NCBI RefSeq assembly: GCF_027214005.1
Contig: NZ_JAPWGY010000009.1
Span: 79,540 to 143,539, forward strand
DNA: 64,000 bases
Reading direction: 5' to 3'
Origin: Kiloniella laminariae
GTDB lineage: Bacteria > Pseudomonadota > Alphaproteobacteria > Kiloniellales > Kiloniellaceae
Shown here: one piece after another, positions 8,504-17,198 of the stretch
Layout of the letters: every line of letters starts with the position of its first letter
How positions within the stretch are numbered: position 1 is the stretch's first letter
Notes under the pieces: model-generated
Database searches by the model: none
Told to the model about the DNA's origin: nothing
Seen by the model: the letters and a program-made list of their open reading frames with translations, nothing else
Program-made: the position numbers and the translations under genes

Positions 8504-9289
8504 ATGAGTAATAAATCAGGTTCAGTGATCAGCGAAGAAGAAGCAGACAAACTTGCCGAAAGCGAAATGCTTGATGAAGCAAGGGATGTCGCCTCCAATC
8601 TCGAGCTTACACTTCAACAGGTTCGGACCGGTCATATCGATGGCAAGAAGGCGGCTGAAAAACTGGTCCAGGATTCGTCGAACCTGCGCTTTAAAGCAAA
8701 GTCAGTAAGTATTCCCGGTTTTGCAGCCATAACCCATCGTCTGGATGAGTATCTGGGCGGGGTTACGGAACTCCAGCCACAGCACATTAAAGATCTCCAG
8801 ACTTATAGCGACCGGATTCTTGCTCTGCTGGATGGCGAGGATCTCCCGCAGGCAACCATTGCCGAAGTTGTGCGGAGTATGCCGCACAAAAGTACATTCA
8901 ATGTTGAAGACATTGAAATCACCAACACTGAGGTCCTTCTGGTCATTCCCCAGAAAACAGCAGGGAAAGTCGTTGCAAGAGAGCTGGAGGCCTGCGGATA
9001 CCGTGTAACTTCGCTAACCGACCCTCTTGAAGCCATCACAATGGTACTGGATACGCGCCCCGATCTGATTATCACCTCCATGGTTATGCCCCGACTGGGC
9101 GGCGCTGATCTGGCTTGTGCGCTCAAGGCAATGCCATCAACCAGGAATACCCATGTTGCGGTTCTCACCAGCCTGACACCGGATCACCCGGACATGCAGG
9201 CCCTGCCCATGAATGTCGGAGTCATCCGTCGGGGGAACACTTTTGGTGACGATCTCGCCGATGTTCTGCACAAATTTAATATAACATAA
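8504..9289 (+). CDS. Degenerate receiver-domain protein with HPt-like N-terminal region
   Basis: 261-residue probable cytoplasmic regulator. I chose the ATG at 8504 because AGGTGG sits 8 bases upstream; the longer reading from 8465 adds 13 unlikely residues. The C-terminal 120 residues follow a receiver fold: EVLLVIPQKT for strand 1, RPDLIITSMVMPRLGGADL for the phosphorylation loop, VAVLTSLT for the conserved Ser/Thr strand. The acidic pair of strand 1 is IP and the phospho-acceptor Asp position is Ser or Thr, so it should not be phosphorylated by the usual route. The alpha-helical N-terminal half has the look of a histidine phosphotransfer bundle without its histidine (NLRFKAKSVSIPGFAAI). 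A terminator follows, then a parvulin and a PilZ gene. Confidence 0.65.
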   Translation: MSNKSGSVISEEEADKLAESEMLDEARDVASNLELTLQQVRTGHIDGKKAAEKLVQDSSNLRFKAKSVSIPGFAAITHRLDEYLGGVTELQPQHIKDLQTYSDRILALLDGEDLPQATIAEVVRSMPHKSTFNVEDIEITNTEVLLVIPQKTAGKVVARELEACGYRVTSLTDPLEAITMVLDTRPDLIITSMVMPRLGGADLACALKAMPSTRNTHVAVLTSLTPDHPDMQALPMNVGVIRRGNTFGDDLADVLHKFNIT

Positions 9290-9316
9290 TTTAAAGTCAC
9301 CATTGATCATTGAGAT

Positions 9317-9368
9317 CCGCACGTTATGTTCAGGGCATCGTCCCCCGCCTAACGTGCGGTTTTTTTTA
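9317..9368 (+). terminator. Rho-independent terminator after the receiver-like gene
   Basis: A perfect 10-bp stem CCGCACGTTA (9317-9326) with TAACGTGCGG (9350-9359), then eight T. It ends only 13 bases before the start codon of the downstream parvulin gene, so it overlaps that gene's leader. Confidence 0.88.
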
Positions 9369-9380
9369 TGGAGAAAAATT

Positions 9381-9701
9381 ATGTCTGACCAGGTACGCGC
9401 ATCTCACATCCTCCTCATGTACGAAGGATCAATGCGTTCTACTGCTACCCGCACAAAAGCCGAAGCTGAAAGCTTGATGACTGATCTGAAAAACCAGATC
9501 GATAATGGCGCTGCTTTCGCCGAGCTCGCAAAAGAAAATTCAGATTGCCCCTCTTCCCAGGAAGGCGGAGATCTCGGTCATTTTGGCCCAGGTATGATGG
9601 TTCCCGAGTTTGAAAAAGCTACCTTTGCTATGGAACCTGGCCAAACAAGTGATCTGGTAGAAACTGCTTTTGGCTTTCATCTGATCCAGCGGACAGAATA
9701 A
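9381..9701 (+). CDS. Parvulin-type peptidylprolyl cis-trans isomerase
   Basis: 106-residue stand-alone rotamase of the PpiC/parvulin family with no signal peptide, so a cytoplasmic folding helper. The family pattern is complete: VRASHILLMY at the N-terminus, FAELAKENSDCPSSQEGGDLG in the middle, FGPGMMVPEFEKATFAM, and FGFHLIQRTE at the C-terminus. I start at the ATG at 9381, which gives the canonical compact length; a reading from 9303 would run through the upstream terminator. A PilZ gene follows 82 bases later on the same strand. Confidence 0.9.
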   Translation: MSDQVRASHILLMYEGSMRSTATRTKAEAESLMTDLKNQIDNGAAFAELAKENSDCPSSQEGGDLGHFGPGMMVPEFEKATFAMEPGQTSDLVETAFGFHLIQRTE

Positions 9702-9783
9702 GAAAATTAACCAGTAGCAAACCAAAATCAGGTTATAAGCAGGACAAGCAAGAAACAGATTTAAGCCATACAGGAGGGAGAAG

Positions 9784-10107
9784 ATGGAACCAAACGCAGC
9801 AGATCGCCGCGACTACACCCGCCATCCCCGGAAACTGAAGGCTCTTGTTCTTCTTGACGATTCCTGGCAACCAGCGGAATGCAAAGATATATCCGGAAGC
9901 GGAATACGCTTTAAAACAAAGGCGCGACCAGAAACCGAGAAGATGATCGAGATTCATGTCGACAGTCTTGGACGTTTCGAGGGTCGGGTAATCCGGCATG
10001 TAGCAGATGGTTTTGTTGTTCAACTGAGCTCATCGCCCATCATCAAAGAGCAGCTGGATGAAGAACTGGGCGAGCCCCAGGAAACCAGAATTACAGATAA
10101 AACCTGA
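9784..10107 (+). CDS. PilZ domain protein (c-di-GMP effector candidate)
   Basis: 107-residue single-domain PilZ protein. Both c-di-GMP-binding signatures are present: the arginine-rich RRDYTRHPR near residues 8-16 (RxxxR) and DISGSGIRF near residues 37-45 (D/N-x-S-x-x-G). A strong AGGAGGGAG site precedes the start. Single-domain PilZ proteins usually bind cyclic di-GMP and act on flagellar or exopolysaccharide partners. Here the convergent neighbour is a CheZ homologue, which makes a motility role likely but unproven. A hairpin lies between the two genes. Confidence 0.85.
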   Translation: MEPNAADRRDYTRHPRKLKALVLLDDSWQPAECKDISGSGIRFKTKARPETEKMIEIHVDSLGRFEGRVIRHVADGFVVQLSSSPIIKEQLDEELGEPQETRITDKT

Positions 10108-10117
10108 TTTATAGATG

Positions 10118-10152
10118 CGAGAAAAGCGGCATTTCTGCCGCTTTTCTCGTTT
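10118..10152. terminator. Hairpin terminator between PilZ gene and cheZ
   Basis: A perfect 14-bp stem (CGAGAAAAGCGGCA at 10118-10131 with TGCCGCTTTTCTCG at 10136-10149) and a 4-base loop. Only three T follow on the plus strand. It lies 11 bases past the PilZ gene stop, between convergent genes. Confidence 0.75.
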
Positions 10153-10223
10153 CCGGAAGACATTTCAGACAAAATCTCTGACTTCAGAAGCAGTCCGCCA
10201 GGCCTTCTATTTCTTATATCTCT

Positions 10224-10949
10224 CTAATCAAACAACGCATCAATATCGTCCTGGGTAATCCCCTCGTTGGCTGCAGCCGGACCATTCATGAGCTGATCAT
10301 CGCCATCGCGTCCATCCTCGACCCCTACTGGCAAATCAACAAAGGCTTCAACACCCCAGATATTGATCATGGCAACGATACGATCTTCGATAAAACGCAA
10401 GGTATTGATGATTTTGGTCATCCTTTGACCGGTAATATCCTGAAAGTTTGATGCCTCAAGAATCGTGATCACGTTACCGGCAATTTTTTCGCAAGCCGTC
10501 TGCACATCAGTATCATCGTGCAACAACCCGGAAAGTTCATTGACAATATGTTCAATCTTCTCGTTTGCATCCAGGATTGCGTTTGTCGCCGACTCTGTCG
10601 CCATGACGATTGCATCAAGCTCATTAGTTGACTTGGCAAAAGGATTGTCGACATCATCAGGATGCTTGATTGCCGCAATTTCTTTTTTTGTCTTGCCGAT
10701 CATTCTGACCATCTGCGCGATTTCAAGACGCACATCTTCGGCATCGTTGAAACTTTTTGTTGCTGCAGCGGTCTCTGCTGTTGGACGCACGGCCACATTG
10801 GACTGCTTAAGCGCAGTTATTTCCTGGCGAAGTTCGTTGATCGCCTCAAAAAGGTGCATATTCGAAATAGCGGCATCAGGTGGCAGTCCCCTGCGGAGAC
10901 GAACCCCCCGTTCAGCTGCATATTCCTTCTTAGGCTCAATTTTATTCAT
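10224..10949 (-). CDS. cheZ: CheZ-type chemotaxis phosphatase
   Basis: 241-residue cytoplasmic protein predicted to dephosphorylate CheY-P. The long helical core (about residues 70-185) includes ASNFQDITGQRMTKI, which matches the CheZ catalytic segment; by alignment D171 and Q175 correspond to E. coli Asp143 and Gln147. A flexible acidic linker leads to a C-terminal tail ITQDDIDALFD, which resembles both the CheZ CheY-binding tail and the EIDAL motif at the FliM/FliN N-terminus. The N-terminal 50 residues are basic and helical. No che genes adjoin it; the nearest related genes are the PilZ and degenerate receiver genes. Confidence 0.85.
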   Translation of the reverse strand: MNKIEPKKEYAAERGVRLRRGLPPDAAISNMHLFEAINELRQEITALKQSNVAVRPTAETAAATKSFNDAEDVRLEIAQMVRMIGKTKKEIAAIKHPDDVDNPFAKSTNELDAIVMATESATNAILDANEKIEHIVNELSGLLHDDTDVQTACEKIAGNVITILEASNFQDITGQRMTKIINTLRFIEDRIVAMINIWGVEAFVDLPVGVEDGRDGDDQLMNGPAAANEGITQDDIDALFD

Positions 10950-11201
10950 ATTCAGGCTCCAACAAATACCCCCAAAATCGTTGCTTACCTTAAATCAACA
11001 AACTTAATGATTTATTGAATAGCGACAAAATAGTGCAATTAAACCAATAAAAATTTTGACCAACTGAACAAATTTTTATCCTGTACGAGAACGATTGGTT
11101 GAATATTCCGGTCTTTTAGATCAACATATTCGCCGGACTCCGGTGTGAATCCGGTAACGACAACTTTTGAAATGAAAAATAACAGGGATGGGACTCTCAC
11201 A

Positions 11202-12203
11202 ATGAAGAAGCTGTTCCAGACGGCTGCTGCGTCACTCATTGCTATGGCTGCGGCAACCTCTTACGCAGATGAAATCAAACCTGCCGTTGTCTTTGACATG
11301 GGCGGCAAGTTCGACAAATCCTTTAACGAAGGCGTCTACAACGGCGTTGAAAAATTCAAATCCGAAACCGGTATTGAATACAAAGAATTTGAGGTTACAA
11401 ACCCCTCACAGCGCGAACAGGCCATTCGTAAAATGGCCCAACGTGGCTCCAACCCGATTATTGGCGTTGGCTTTGCTCAGGAAGCAGCGATTGCAAAGGT
11501 TGCTCAGGAATACCCTGATATCCACTTTACAATTATCGATGCTGTCGTCGATCTTCCCAATGTGCAGTCCGTTGTCTTTAAGGAACACGAAGGATCTTTC
11601 CTTGTTGGTGTTCTAGCTGCAATGGCTTCGGAAACCAATACAGTAGGCTTTATCGGCGGCATGGATATTCCGCTGATCCAAAAATTTGCCTGTGGATATG
11701 CGCAAGGTGCAAAATATGTCAAAGGCGATGCCAGTGTCCTGAGCAATATGACCGGAACAACGCCCTCCGCCTGGAATGACCCTGGTAAAGGCAGTGAACT
11801 GGCCAAGAGCCAGTTTGACCGCGGGGCAGACGTCATTTTTGCTGCAGCCGGAGGAACTGGAATTGGTGTTTACCAGGCAGCCAAAGATGCCGGGAAACTG
11901 GCAATCGGTGTCGATTCAAACCAGAACCACCTTCAACCCGGCACGATGCTGACCTCCATGACAAAACAGGTTGATGTTGCGGCCTATAATACTTTCAAGA
12001 CCGCAATGGAAGGCACATGGAAACCGGGAATTCTTTCTCTTGGTCTGGCTGAGAACGGCGTGGATTGGGCTCTTGACGAGAACAACAAATCTTTGATCAC
12101 CGATGAAATGACAGCCAAGGTGAAAGAGGCACGCGAAGAAATTGTCGCCGGTAAAATCTCTGTTCACGATTATATGGAAGACAATAGCTGTCCTTCCTTG
12201 TAA
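11202..12203 (+). CDS. BMP-family nucleoside-binding periplasmic protein
   Basis: 333-residue periplasmic receptor of the basic membrane protein (PnrA/BmpA/Med) family, predicted to bind nucleosides. I chose the ATG at 11202 because it starts a classic signal peptide (MKKLFQTAAASL up to SYA); there is no lipobox, unlike Gram-positive relatives. Family blocks are FDMGGKFDKSFNEGVY, VGFAQEAAIAKVAQEYPDIHF, FIGGMDIPLIQKFACGY and AAGGTGIGVYQAAKD. It is the first gene of an 11-kb operon whose later genes all handle nucleosides. Upstream at 11042-11100 there is an inverted repeat AACCAAT/ATTGGTT that could be regulatory. Confidence 0.92.
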   Translation: MKKLFQTAAASLIAMAAATSYADEIKPAVVFDMGGKFDKSFNEGVYNGVEKFKSETGIEYKEFEVTNPSQREQAIRKMAQRGSNPIIGVGFAQEAAIAKVAQEYPDIHFTIIDAVVDLPNVQSVVFKEHEGSFLVGVLAAMASETNTVGFIGGMDIPLIQKFACGYAQGAKYVKGDASVLSNMTGTTPSAWNDPGKGSELAKSQFDRGADVIFAAAGGTGIGVYQAAKDAGKLAIGVDSNQNHLQPGTMLTSMTKQVDVAAYNTFKTAMEGTWKPGILSLGLAENGVDWALDENNKSLITDEMTAKVKEAREEIVAGKISVHDYMEDNSCPSL

Positions 12204-12240
12204 TCGCTGATTTATCCGTAACCATAATATTAGGTTTCGC

Positions 12241-13884
12241 ATGACTGTTGAACAGATCGCGACCAGCAGGTCTGATGTGGCGGGGGGGCAAGCAGCCCCC
12301 CCAACCACAAGTAAAACCCCCGCTATCGAACTCAAGGGTATAAGCAAGAGTTTCGGTCCGGTAAAAGCCAATCAGGATGTTGACCTGAAAGTTCTCCCGG
12401 GAACCATCCATGGCATCATCGGCGAAAATGGCGCCGGAAAATCGACACTGATGAGCATTCTCTATGGCTTTTACGAAGCCGATTCCGGGGATATCTTCAT
12501 TTGCGGAAAAAAACAGGATATTCGTTCTTCTAAAGACGCAATATCTGCTGGAATCGGTATGGTTCACCAGCATTTTATGCTTGTGGAAACGTTTACTGTT
12601 CTCGAAAATGTGATGCTCGGCGCCGAAGGCGGCAGCCTGCTGAACAAAAGCAGTACTCTAGCCAGAAATGAACTGCTCAGGCTCTCGCAAGAATATAGTC
12701 TCGCAGTTGATCCTGACGCATTGATAGGTGAACTTCCTGTTGGCCTGCAACAGCGTGTAGAAATTCTCAAGGCACTCTATCGGGGAGCCGAAATTCTTAT
12801 CCTTGACGAACCCACAGGAGTTCTCACCCCACAGGAAACAGAACAGCTCTTCAAAATCCTGGATATTCTCCGCAGCCGTGGGGTCAGTATTATCCTGATC
12901 ACCCATAAACTGCAGGAAATCATGGCGATCACGGATCGGGTATCCGTTATGCGCGCAGGCACTATGGTTTCGGAAAGAGAAACCAAAGACACGTCAAAGA
13001 ACGAGCTCGCAGAACTGATGGTTGGCCGGAAGGTATTGCTTGAGGTCACCAAAGACGAGGCCACTCCCCAGGAAACCCTGCTTGAAGCAAAAGAGATTAG
13101 TTACAGGGATGAAGATGGCATTCTGCGACTGGACAATGTGTCACTTACCCTGCGTGCCGGAGAAATCGTCGGGATCGCCGGTGTTTCCGGTAATGGCCAA
13201 ACAGAGCTTCTAGCAGCCCTGAGTGGTATCTGTGCCCTCCATCAGGGCAGTATTACCATTGGGGATCGTGAGATTACCCCCGATTCCCCCAGCTCGGCCA
13301 AAGAAATCAGAGAGTTTGGTGTCGCGCATGTCCCGGAAGACCGCCATCGAATGGGTATGGTCACCGCTTTTGACGCCAAAGAAGTGGCCATCATGGGTTA
13401 CCATGAAGACAGCGCCTATAATGGCGCCTTTCTGATGAACGAGAAAGCAGTCGAAAACCATTGTCGCCAGCTAATGCAGGAATACGATGTTCGCCCCGAA
13501 GATCCCAACCTGAAATCAGCCAACTTCTCTGGTGGTAATCAACAGAAGCTGGTATTGGCCCGGGAAATGGACCGCGCCCCCAAAATCTTGCTGGTTGGTC
13601 AGCCCACCCGTGGAGTAGATATTGGCGCGATCGAGTTCATCCATAAAAATCTGATAAAAATGCGGGATGCTGGCAGCGCCATTCTTCTGGTTTCAGTCGA
13701 ACTGGAAGAAGTCCTTTCCCTCAGTGACCGCATTATCGTGATGTTTGAAGGCCGAATTGTTGGTGAGGTTACCGCCAAGGATGCTGATGCCTGCCAGTTG
13801 GGTTTGTTAATGGGCAATGCTGGCGCGGAAGAAAAAAGAAATTCCTCAAATAACACAATAATGACCGGGGAGCTTTCTGAATGA
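12241..13884 (+). CDS. Nucleoside ABC transporter, duplicated ATP-binding protein
   Basis: 547-residue ATPase with two ABC domains, the layout of the sugar and nucleoside (YufO/NupO) importers. The first domain has Walker A GENGAGKST (61-69), a modified signature LPVGLQQRVEIL, and ILILDEPTGVLTP. The second has GVSGNGQTEL, signature FSGGNQQKLVLA, and the altered Walker B LLVGQPTRGVDIGA, a normal feature of this class. The first 25 residues form a Gly/Pro-rich leader. It lies 37 bases after the binding protein and overlaps the first permease by 4 bases. Confidence 0.93.
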   Translation: MTVEQIATSRSDVAGGQAAPPTTSKTPAIELKGISKSFGPVKANQDVDLKVLPGTIHGIIGENGAGKSTLMSILYGFYEADSGDIFICGKKQDIRSSKDAISAGIGMVHQHFMLVETFTVLENVMLGAEGGSLLNKSSTLARNELLRLSQEYSLAVDPDALIGELPVGLQQRVEILKALYRGAEILILDEPTGVLTPQETEQLFKILDILRSRGVSIILITHKLQEIMAITDRVSVMRAGTMVSERETKDTSKNELAELMVGRKVLLEVTKDEATPQETLLEAKEISYRDEDGILRLDNVSLTLRAGEIVGIAGVSGNGQTELLAALSGICALHQGSITIGDREITPDSPSSAKEIREFGVAHVPEDRHRMGMVTAFDAKEVAIMGYHEDSAYNGAFLMNEKAVENHCRQLMQEYDVRPEDPNLKSANFSGGNQQKLVLAREMDRAPKILLVGQPTRGVDIGAIEFIHKNLIKMRDAGSAILLVSVELEEVLSLSDRIIVMFEGRIVGEVTAKDADACQLGLLMGNAGAEEKRNSSNNTIMTGELSE

Positions 13885-15005
13885 GCAGCCCAAACAAGAA
13901 CCTGCCTGGCTGGATTGATGTTGGCTTGATCCCGCTGATCAATATCTCTCTGGCTTTTCTGGTTTCAGGATTTGTCATCTGGCTTATTGGGGAAGATCCC
14001 ATTGAAGCCGTCAAAATTATGATTAATGGTGCTTTTGGATACGATGAAGCCCTTGGCTACACGCTGTATTACACCACAAACTTTGTCTTTACCGGTCTTG
14101 CTGTTGCCGTGGCTTTCCATGCCAGCCTGTTCAATATTGGTGGCGAAGGGCAGGCCTATATAGGTGGTCTGGGCGTTGGCTTGTTATGCCTTTTGCTTGA
14201 TCAGTATTTTCCCTTGTGGTTGATTTTGCCGCTTGCCATCATTGCCTCTGGTCTCTTTGGTGCGGCCTGGGCCTACATCCCGGCCTATCTCCAGGCCTAT
14301 CGTGGCAGTCACATTGTTATCACCACCATAATGTTCAACTTCATCGCCGCAGCGTTGATGAACTATCTTCTGGTCAATATCCTGATCGCTCCCGGATCCG
14401 GATCACCAGAAAGCCGTGTCTTTGAAGAGACCGCCTGGTTGCCCTTCATGCACGAGATTTTCGCCTGGTTTGGGGCTGAAATTACTCGGAGTCCTCTCAA
14501 TCTTTCAATTGTTCTGGCTGCAATTGCCTCTGTTTTTGTATGGTTTTTTATCTGGCACACCCGTTGGGGTTACGCCATCCGTATGCTCGGACACAATGAA
14601 AACGCCGCGCAATATAGCGGCATAGATACCAAGCGGGTTATTATCGGCACCATGTGTCTTTCCGGGGCCCTGGCCAGCTTTGTCGGTATAAACGAAATCA
14701 TGGGTGTGCATCATCGCATCCTGCTTGAATTCACAGCAGGATACGGCTTCACCGGGATTGCCGTTTCGCTAATGGGGCGGAACCATCCGATAGGTATCAT
14801 CATAGCAAGTCTTCTGTTTGGTGCCCTCTATCAAGGAGGCGCAGAACTGGCCTTTGAAATACCAACGATCCAAAAAGAAATGATAACGACAATTCAGGGC
14901 CTTGTTATTCTTTTTTGCGGTGCGCTTGCTCTTATGATCAGACCGACACTGGAACGGCTGTTTAGCAACTTTACTCAAAACAACAAGACAGCAGTAGTGG
15001 AGTAA
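13881..15005 (+). CDS. Nucleoside ABC transporter permease 1 (YufP-like)
   Basis: 374-residue inner-membrane protein of the branched-chain/ribose permease superfamily (BPD_transp_2) with about nine hydrophobic segments. Recognisable blocks are FNIGGEGQAYIGGLG near residue 88, RGSHIVITTIMFNFIAAALMNYL near 140, and GYGFTGIAVSLMGRNHPIGI near 290, typical of the BMP-linked nucleoside permeases. The start ATG overlaps the ATPase stop (ATGA), and the second permease starts 4 bases after its stop. The two permeases should form the heterodimeric channel. Confidence 0.92.
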   Translation: MSSPNKNLPGWIDVGLIPLINISLAFLVSGFVIWLIGEDPIEAVKIMINGAFGYDEALGYTLYYTTNFVFTGLAVAVAFHASLFNIGGEGQAYIGGLGVGLLCLLLDQYFPLWLILPLAIIASGLFGAAWAYIPAYLQAYRGSHIVITTIMFNFIAAALMNYLLVNILIAPGSGSPESRVFEETAWLPFMHEIFAWFGAEITRSPLNLSIVLAAIASVFVWFFIWHTRWGYAIRMLGHNENAAQYSGIDTKRVIIGTMCLSGALASFVGINEIMGVHHRILLEFTAGYGFTGIAVSLMGRNHPIGIIIASLLFGALYQGGAELAFEIPTIQKEMITTIQGLVILFCGALALMIRPTLERLFSNFTQNNKTAVVE

Positions 15006-15009
15006 GATA

Positions 15010-15984
15010 ATGGACGATTTCTTTCTCCTTTCCCTTTCCACCCTTGATTCCACTCTGAGGCTTTCCACGCCACTTATCCTCTGTGCCATGGCCGGGATTT
15101 TTTCAGAGAGATCAGGCATCATCGACATCGGCCTGGAAGGAAAACTGCTTGCCGGTGCTTTTGCAGCTGCAGCAGCGGCGGCCTACAGCGGATCGGCAAT
15201 GCTTGGTCTCACAGCAGCCATTTTCACTTCTATAGCTATGGCTTTACTCCATGGCTTTGCCTGTATCACGCATAAAGGCAACCAGGTCGTCAGTGGACTA
15301 GCCATCAATATACTGGCCTCTGGACTGACTGTTACCTTTGGTATTGCCTGGTTCCACCAAGGCGGACAAACACCTAATCTCAGCGGTGACGCCCGTTTTT
15401 CTCCTGTCACCCTCCCGGGAGCAGAGATCATCAGAGAAGTTCCCTTTCTCGGCCCGATCTACACGGAATTGCTGAGCGGTCACAATCTTCTGGTCTATGT
15501 TGCCTTCCTTGCTGTCCCCCTCACCTGGTGGATACTCTACAAGACACGATTTGGCTTGCGACTACGGGCCGTCGGCGAAAACCCTCAAGCTGTTGATACA
15601 GCGGGGATCTCGGTGACGTTTCTCCGTTACAGGGCAGTAATTTGTGCCGGAATTCTCTGCGGTATTGCAGGGGCCTATCTCTCCACGGCTCACAACGCTG
15701 CTTTTGGCCGTGAAATGTCTGCCGGACAAGGTTATATCGCCCTGGCAGCGATGATTTTCGGCAAATGGCGTCCGGTTCCGGGGCTTTTAGCCTGTCTTCT
15801 CTTTGGCTTTCTTAATGCTCTCGCCTTTCGTCTGGAGGGTGTTTCTGTCCCCGGCATTGGCCAAATTCCAGTACAGTTGATGCAATCACTCCCCTATGTG
15901 TTAACAGTGATTCTTCTGGCTGGCTTCATCGGCAAAGCCATTGCGCCCAAAGCCATTGGCCGCCCTTATGTCAAGGAACGATAG
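15010..15984 (+). CDS. Nucleoside ABC transporter permease 2 (YufQ-like)
   Basis: 324-residue inner-membrane permease, partner of the preceding gene. Characteristic segments are RLSTPLILCAMAGIFSERSGIIDIGLEGKLL near the N-terminus (shown here as residues about 17-47), RAVGENPQAVDTAGISV near 193 and SAGQGYIALAAMIFGKWRPV near 240. It carries an alanine-rich early span. The stop TAG lies one base before the cdd start, so transport and catabolic genes are translated as one unit. Confidence 0.92.
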   Translation: MDDFFLLSLSTLDSTLRLSTPLILCAMAGIFSERSGIIDIGLEGKLLAGAFAAAAAAAYSGSAMLGLTAAIFTSIAMALLHGFACITHKGNQVVSGLAINILASGLTVTFGIAWFHQGGQTPNLSGDARFSPVTLPGAEIIREVPFLGPIYTELLSGHNLLVYVAFLAVPLTWWILYKTRFGLRLRAVGENPQAVDTAGISVTFLRYRAVICAGILCGIAGAYLSTAHNAAFGREMSAGQGYIALAAMIFGKWRPVPGLLACLLFGFLNALAFRLEGVSVPGIGQIPVQLMQSLPYVLTVILLAGFIGKAIAPKAIGRPYVKER

Positions 15985-15985
15985 A

Positions 15986-16387
15986 ATGACCAAAGACGAC
16001 ATTCTCTCTACCCTCACCGAAACCATGAAGCGGGCTTACGCTCCCTACTCAAAATTCCATGTCGCGTCAGTCATCCTCAGCAAAAGCGGGAAAAGCTATA
16101 GCGGCTGTAACGTCGAAAATGCGGCTTATCCTCTGGGGACCTGTGCTGAAGCTGGTGCCATAGCCTCCATGGTTCAGGGCGGCGACAGAGAGATAAACGA
16201 GATTTATGTTATGGGATCAGGGGATGCGCTTGTGACGCCTTGCGGCGGTTGTCGACAGAAAATCCGGGAGTTTGCCACACAACAAACCCGGATCCATGTC
16301 TGTGGCCCCGAAGGCATTCGTAAAAGCTATACGATGGACGACCTGCTTCCTGATTCATTTGGCCCTCATAATCTGACACATGACTGA
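15986..16387 (+). CDS. cdd: Cytidine deaminase
   Basis: 133-residue homotetrameric-type cytidine deaminase converting cytidine and deoxycytidine to uridine and deoxyuridine. Zinc and catalytic motifs are complete: TCAEAGAIASM (ligand Cys and catalytic Glu) and PCGGCRQKI (two Cys ligands). The N-terminus AYAPYSKFHVASVIL is the usual start of the fold. I chose the ATG at 15986, with AAGGAACG upstream, over an earlier ATG inside the permease gene. It overlaps the next gene by 8 bases. Confidence 0.95.
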   Translation: MTKDDILSTLTETMKRAYAPYSKFHVASVILSKSGKSYSGCNVENAAYPLGTCAEAGAIASMVQGGDREINEIYVMGSGDALVTPCGGCRQKIREFATQQTRIHVCGPEGIRKSYTMDDLLPDSFGPHNLTHD

Positions 16388-17198
16388 TATTACAAAATCA
16401 ACAGAAATTATCCGCTCAGCCCTGCAGGGAACCAAGCCCCAGGTTGCAATTGTCCTTGGATCCGGCTTGGGACCTCTTGTCGAAGCTGTTGAGAACCCGA
16501 CGACTCTGTCGTACGAAGCTCTCCCCGGGTTCCCGCGCCCTTCAGTCGAAGGCCACAGCGGGAGTCTGACACTGGGACAGATCAATGGCGTTGATGTGTT
16601 GGTTTTTCAAGGTCGGAGCCATTATTATGAAAATGGTAACGCAAGTGGTATGCTGACCGTGATTGAAGTGATCCGTGCGCTTGAATGTCCTCAGTTGATA
16701 CTGACCAACGCCGCAGGCAGTTTAAATAAAGACGCTGGCCCTGGCAGTCTGATGCTGATTACCGATCATATTAATTATTCAGGGTTATCACCCCTGATTG
16801 GCGCCAGAGGCAATGACCGCTTTGTCGATCTGACGGATGCCTATGATCCTGCAATCAGAAAACGCCTGAAGCAAACGGCCCGGGAACAGCACCTGACCCT
16901 GCATGAAGGGGTTTATATGTGGTTCTCCGGTCCTAACTTTGAAACTCCGGCAGAAATTCGTGCCGCAGGAATTCTGGGCGCCGATGCTGTCGGGATGTCA
17001 ACAGTACCGGAAGTCATTTTGGCTCGCCGGGCCGGGATCCCGACCGCAGCTCTTTCGATTATCACCAATTATGGTGCAGGTATGAGCGACACGGCGCTGA
17101 CCCACGAGCAGACAATGCGCAATGCGAAAATCGCAGCAGATAATCTGATCAAGCTGATACGCTGCTATCTTGAAGATTTAGGAAACACACATGACTGA
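16380..17198 (+). CDS. punA: Purine nucleoside phosphorylase (inosine/guanosine type)
   Basis: 272-residue trimeric-type phosphorylase cleaving inosine, guanosine and their deoxy forms with phosphate to free base and (deoxy)ribose-1-phosphate. Diagnostic blocks are VLGSGLGPLVE near residue 24, PSVEGHSGSLTLG near 58, FQGRSHYYENG near 75, LTNAAGSLN near 108, and GPNFETPAEIRA near 183. This is the PunA/XapA class, not the hexameric DeoD class. It overlaps cdd upstream and deoC downstream by 8 bases each. The ribose-1-phosphate made here feeds DeoB and DeoC in the same operon. Confidence 0.92.
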   Translation: MTDITKSTEIIRSALQGTKPQVAIVLGSGLGPLVEAVENPTTLSYEALPGFPRPSVEGHSGSLTLGQINGVDVLVFQGRSHYYENGNASGMLTVIEVIRALECPQLILTNAAGSLNKDAGPGSLMLITDHINYSGLSPLIGARGNDRFVDLTDAYDPAIRKRLKQTAREQHLTLHEGVYMWFSGPNFETPAEIRAAGILGADAVGMSTVPEVILARRAGIPTAALSIITNYGAGMSDTALTHEQTMRNAKIAADNLIKLIRCYLEDLGNTHD

